Below, piece after piece: positions 60,166 to 64,000 of a stretch of 64,000 nt of DNA (the first letter of the stretch is position 1; each line of letters starts with the position of its first letter). Source of the stretch: Tetranychus cinnabarinus (Eukaryota > Arthropoda > Arachnida > Trombidiformes > Tetranychidae); assembly GCA_022266195.1 (NCBI GenBank), contig WHVY01000005.1, positions 7,440,001 through 7,504,000 of the forward strand. The letters are read 5' to 3'. Below the pieces are notes generated by a model that saw only the letters and a list, made by a program, of their open reading frames with translations, had not been told where the DNA came from and did not search any database. The translations under genes were made by a program, and so were the position numbers.

Positions 60166-60660
60166 TTATAAATGCTTGAGATGAACTCCATCTATTGACA
60201 CAATAATCAAATTATTTGTTTGTCCATCATTTTTGGAGCTGCGACGATTGATTCGCCCAATCGACCAGCATTTTCCACTAAAAACATGGAAAGTAAAGAT
60301 ATCTCTGGTTGATACATCAATCAGAATGACTTTTGAATCATGAGATTGATGAGAAGTCAAAGCCAAATCCACTGGTAGCTGCACTTAACGCAAAAAATGG
60401 ATCAATTTTTACCATAGACGTCAAGGTTGAGCATTAATTACATATTAATGTCTCTAAAACAATAAAATACCAAAGATGGCGACAACTAAAAATTGCGTTA
60501 ACTGAAACCCCAATTTGTTGCGTTAAGTGCAGCTACCAGTGTCGTCAAAGTTAAACATTTCGAATGGCATACTCTTTTGAATGATCATGATTTGAAATTG
60601 TCAAGATTGAGGTCAATGAATTCACAGTTTCTATACATATCTTTATTAATGAATTACCGA
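60166..60660 (-). pseudogene. C-terminal BTB-family fragment split by a MITE
   Basis: Read on minus: EFIDLNLDNFKS, a frameshift, MPFEMFNFDD, then the 170-bp inverted-repeat element, then VDLALTSHQSHDSKVILIDV...IVSIDGVHLKHL. This follows the C-terminal region of the neighbouring BTB genes (EFIQFNHETKKF ... FNDLNLTSHQ ... KVILVSKSSAKVYVF). It is a diverged paralog, not a copy of either intact neighbour. The remainder of its gene is absent. Confidence 0.8.
60371..60540. mobile_element. 170-bp MITE inserted in the BTB pseudogene
   Basis: Perfect 23-bp TIRs: they start ACTGGTAGCTGCACTTAACG at 60371, and the complement ends at 60540. Homology to the BTB C-terminal region continues on both sides, which brackets the insertion. 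No ORF. The TSD is ambiguous (at most a short TC or the palindromic CACT/AGTG). Confidence 0.85.
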
Positions 60661-60701
60661 AAAAAGTATGGTGAACTCAAAGAAACATACATGTATATCG
60701 T

Positions 60702-62792
60702 TCAGAGCTCAGAAAATTTTCTTTTATACAAAGGTTTGATAACTTTCATCGGTAGAAATGCTGAAGTGAAGCTGATTAATTTATGGAACATCGTATCACT
60801 AGAACTCTTTGAGCTGACATTCATGATTCGATATTTCTGCAACCATTTTTGTTCCTTAATGTTGAAAACATACACTTTTCCTGACGATTTGTTGACCAAA
60901 AAAACTTTATCATTCTTTGATTGATGAGAAGTTAAGTTTAAATCATTGAAATCCCATTTTTCGACTTTGAATGGCTCACTCCTATTGAAGGATTTAGTTT
61001 CATAATTGAATTGAATAAATTCAAGATCCTTTGTCAATATATAAACAACATCGTCCAAAACAGTGGCTTTAAAAGAGTGTTCATGATCTCTATAATTATT
61101 GAACCAGCTTGCATGTAAAGTTGAGAAAATACCAAACAACATCTTCTCGTCGATAGTTTTACCAATTAAAATGAATTTACCATTAGATTCAAGGAGCAGT
61201 TTCTCTTCACTGGTCATCTCTTTAGGAAGTTTTGCACCTTTGTCTTCCAAATAGCAAGAACTTATTCTACAATTAAAGTATGAATACGTAAGGAAGAAGA
61301 ATTAAACTTATGAATTCGAGCATAAAAATTTCAAAACATATCTACCATCCGGTTCAAGGATTGTTTTTTTTCAATGGCTGGTAGATATGGCGGTTAATAT
61401 TCATAATTGGGTTCAATCGCAAAGTTTCATGGGCTCATTCGAAGGAATACTGACTTTCGTGTATAAACTTTCTAATAAAAGAAACTAAACTAATCGATTA
61501 AAAGCAGTTTGAAATTGTAATCGATTCTAAAATTTGCACCAAAAAACAGCCAATCGAGTCTAAAAAGACGATTTACTCCAACTTTGATTTGAATTACTGT
61601 TTTGACTGACAATTTTTAATGTTCTCAGTTTCGTTTTCTTAATCTAAACTCATCTGAAATGAAGAAAATCAAGAAAATGACATACAAATCGAAAAGAGTC
61701 GAAAAATATTTGGCTGTTAGCAGGACTAGGCCTCTACTTTTGAATTGCATGTGTCGAGTTTTGAGTGACACCCATAATATGTGAAAACCATACCAACCTG
61801 GTAACACGAAAAAAATTGTATATTAATCCATTAATTTGACTATAGTAATTTTTACCAGCAAGTTTAAAGTTAAGCCACCGAAATGTTTTTTTAATCCAGT
61901 CAATTCTGATTCCTTTAGTTCCAGAGTCTAATAAAATATCTGATGTGTGTTCTCCAGAAAAATTTTCAAGTGGCATAGTATCATCACGCGTAAAATCACC
62001 AATTGATAAACAGAAAAATTCATTGTCAAACTTTTTTATCCGCAAAACTGCAACATCTATCTCCTGAATTGAAATGAAGAAGTTTTGGGCACTGCGATTG
62101 AATTCACAATCACCATTAGAGGTTGTGATTGAATCAAGATCAGGCATAATCTTAATCAATTCATTGCCCTTCACCTTAGATAAATCATCAAAATCCATAA
62201 AAGACCAACGAACGCAGTTCAATAGCTGTGGAAGAAATTCCTTTCGAGAATCAACCTTTTCATTCACCCATGCCATGATTGATTCAAATATTTGATATTC
62301 AGAGTGGACCATCAAATCTAATTTGAGTATATATTCAATTACCTCAACTGGGTAATCCAGGAAAATATCCGTATTAGTTATCATTAAGAAATGACGACAA
62401 ATGAAGTTTTCAATTGATCCTAAATTGATCAACTTGGACACTTTGGTGACTTGTGTTAGAACAATTGGGAGGTGTTCAATAGTAAAGTTTTCATGGAAAT
62501 AAGAGTGACATGGTTTTAATAATTTATCATTAATCATCAAGTAGTCAGCTGCTTCGTAAAAACTGATCACAATTTCCATTTGAATGACGAAAGATTCCGA
62601 ATGAATCCAATCGAGTATAGCATCAAACACATGTTCATCAAAATCTAGTTGCACTTTGTTTTCCTTTGATTCCAACAAATCACAACAAAACATTTTCTCA
62701 AAATAAGGCACAACTGAACAAATTAACTTTTTAGAAACATGATATTCACATTTCCTGTTGACAATTATTAATTCTTGATCTTCTGATTCCAT
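60702..62792 (-). CDS. BTB-BACK protein, copy 2
   Basis: Exons are 62792..61798 and 61266..60702, with the same lengths as copy 1 (995 and 565 nt), 519 aa. Donor CAG|GTTGGT, acceptor TTTAATTGTAG, joining RVTR|ISSCYLEDKG. The start MESEDQELIIVNRKCEYHVS is identical for 17 residues to copy 1. BTB at about 5-105 (SVVPYFEKMFCCDLLESKEN), BACK at about 105-230, then a beta-rich region (GKNYYSQINGLIYNFF, then DDVVYILTKDLEFIQFNYET). Copies 1 and 2 are roughly 80% identical by eye, with changes spread throughout, suggesting both are maintained. The intron is 531 bp and shows no homology I could follow to the 521-bp intron of copy 1 beyond its ends. Confidence 0.88.
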
Positions 62793-62945
62793 AATTATCT
62801 AGTTCACAGAAAACAACACAAAGGGATTTATTTCTTTACCAATCAAGATCTCAACATTGAATGAGTCTAATTGGTCGATTGCGAAAATCTTTATTTCCAA
62901 CGACCAGAGTTGCTTGGAATGAACTCCATCTATTGACATAAAATT
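62793..62945 (-). pseudogene. residual 3' end of an upstream BTB-family paralog
   Basis: Reads SIDGVHSKQL on minus, matching SIDGVHLKHL at the end of the fragment at 60166-60384. The DNA upstream of both BTB starts is alignable over about 150 bp. It marks the edge of the tandem-duplicated unit. Confidence 0.6.
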
Positions 62946-63223
62946 TAATTTGGTTTGAATTGTTTTATTGGTTGATTCATAATTTGTTTGTATTATACAT
63001 ATCATATGTAGTTTCATATCTAATGCATTCATATTGCATTTGTCTTTTACTCACTCAGACCGTTTACTCAACGTTTTAACTTTGACTACATTATTGCTAT
63101 AGTGGGCTGTTCTCAATGTGAATAACACAACTTATGATTTGATATTTATGTAACCTAATGATTTTAAGACTAATTTTTACAATCTTGCATCAATCCTTAA
63201 CTTTCATATACATTTACAGTATT

Positions 63224-63430
63224 ATAAAGGGTGTTAAGTTTAATTTTGCTCAGTTATCTTACCTTGATAATGGAGATGGCAAAGATAAAGATGAAAAGAA
63301 TGTATGAAGAGACAAGATGATGAACTTTTCTGAAAGACCAGTGGATGAACAATATCTTTTCATCTTTATCTTTGTCATCTCCATTATCAAGGTAAGATAA
63401 CTGAGCAAAATTAAACTTAACACCCTTTAT
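63224..63430. repeat. long near-perfect palindrome, arms of about 77 bp
   Basis: The left arm 63224-63300 (starts ATAAAGGGTGTTAAGTTTAA) and right arm about 63354-63430 are reverse complements with about one mismatch, around a 53-bp loop. The ends ATAAAGGGTG/CACCCTTTAT look like TIRs, but no clear TSD is visible. It is either a very young fold-back MITE or a hairpin-RNA-forming inverted duplication. Confidence 0.85.
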
Positions 63431-63672
63431 GATATCTTTGCTCATATTTGAGTCTCTACATTCATCTGCTCTTTATGCTACAATGAAGTCTTCTCTGAAA
63501 TTTCTTCTTTCATTCTTGTTTTACTGGAAATCCATCTTTTCGTTACGATTCAATCGAGATGATGATACTTTGTTCATAGCAATGTTTCATTAATGGCATA
63601 GATTTATTTTGAGGTCATGATTTTGATATGCACTCAGCCAATTTACATGAGTAAATGAAAAATTTCCCAATA

Positions 63673-63920
63673 TATTGAGAGCCTCATAAAGAGCTTTCAA
63701 GGAAACAAAAACTTTTATAAGAATATATACTCGATTACACCAATTCCCTCGGTGAACTACTCGATCTTTTGATTTTATAAAACTAGAATTGAATCTAATA
63801 TTATAGCAAAATCAGCAACTTCGAATGTTATTAAATCTTTAACTCATACATTCGACAGTTGCAATCTCAAGGAATCTCAATCATAAGCTTAAAATAAAAA
63901 CAATTTTGTTCTTGTGTTAA
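63673..63920 (+). pseudogene. third, decayed copy of SKT-like exon 8
   Basis: Aligns with 55669-55935 (for example GGAAACAAAAACTTTTA, TATACTCGATTACA, GAATCTAA, CAATCTCAA) at perhaps 75-80% identity with several indels, so the frame is destroyed. After CAATCTCAATCAT it continues with AAATAAAAACAATTTTGTTC, resembling the post-deletion sequence ACAATAAAGCAATTTGTTCC of the 10.4-kb copy. The two fragments may share the same internal deletion. Confidence 0.8.
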
Positions 63921-64000
63921 TAGATGGAGTTAAACTTGCAAGCTTTTTTGGTTGTTATTAACAACTTGTTATCATGTGGCTTGCAAACGGCGCTTTAAAT

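Noticed and set aside
1..64000. tRNA, rRNA or CRISPR features
   Set aside because: No cloverleaf with tRNA box A/B pairs, no rRNA-like block and no regularly spaced direct repeats were seen. CRISPR is not expected in an animal genome.

Overview
This is an AT-rich animal genomic window with intron-containing genes. The introns mostly have canonical GT-AG borders, and many are only 50-100 bp long. The gene content (an ionotropic receptor, abLIM/Unc-115, BTB-BACK paralogs, Merlin and mariner-like elements) points to an arthropod, and my inference is a mite-like chelicerate such as a spider mite. I could not test that by search. Exon joins below were worked out by hand from splice sites and reading-frame continuity.

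Left part (1-22 kb) is gene-dense. In order: the start of an alpha-tubulin N-acetyltransferase (ATAT1, minus, running off the left edge); ZMAT2/Snu23 (spliceosome); an unrecognised 285-aa protein; a broken partial copy of ZMAT2; a decayed Merlin transposase and a fold-back element; BOP1 (60S ribosome biogenesis); another unrecognised minus-strand gene; an inverted copy of the 3' end of the SKT/SRCIN1-like gene located 45 kb away; an ionotropic receptor (IR); PM20D1 (M20 metallopeptidase, minus); a PUS10 catalytic-domain fragment joined to a duplicated PM20D1 5' end; and an orphan Ser/Gly-rich protein.

Middle part (22-43 kb) starts with about 8 kb of non-coding sequence. It holds three TIR elements: mariner-like with TA target site duplication (TSD), a TA-flanked fold-back, and a tiny element flanked by TTA. 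It also holds decayed coding tracts. The abLIM/Unc-115 actin-binding LIM gene follows (minus, 14 exons, 738 aa). Its villin headpiece is split across a 4-kb last intron.

Right part (43-64 kb) begins with the SKT/SRCIN1-like scaffold gene (plus, 8 coding exons, 1313 aa). It is preceded by a small spliced ORF. Beyond it lie two tandem 519-aa BTB-BACK genes (minus) in a duplicated unit of about 2.74 kb, several broken relatives, more inverted-repeat elements, and a third decayed copy of the SKT 3' exon.

The main theme is local segmental duplication with fusion and truncation: ZMAT2, PM20D1/PUS10, SKT x3 and BTB. Short TIR elements lie nearby, and one is inserted inside a BTB pseudogene. The genes look like unrelated housekeeping or cytoskeletal loci rather than a shared pathway.
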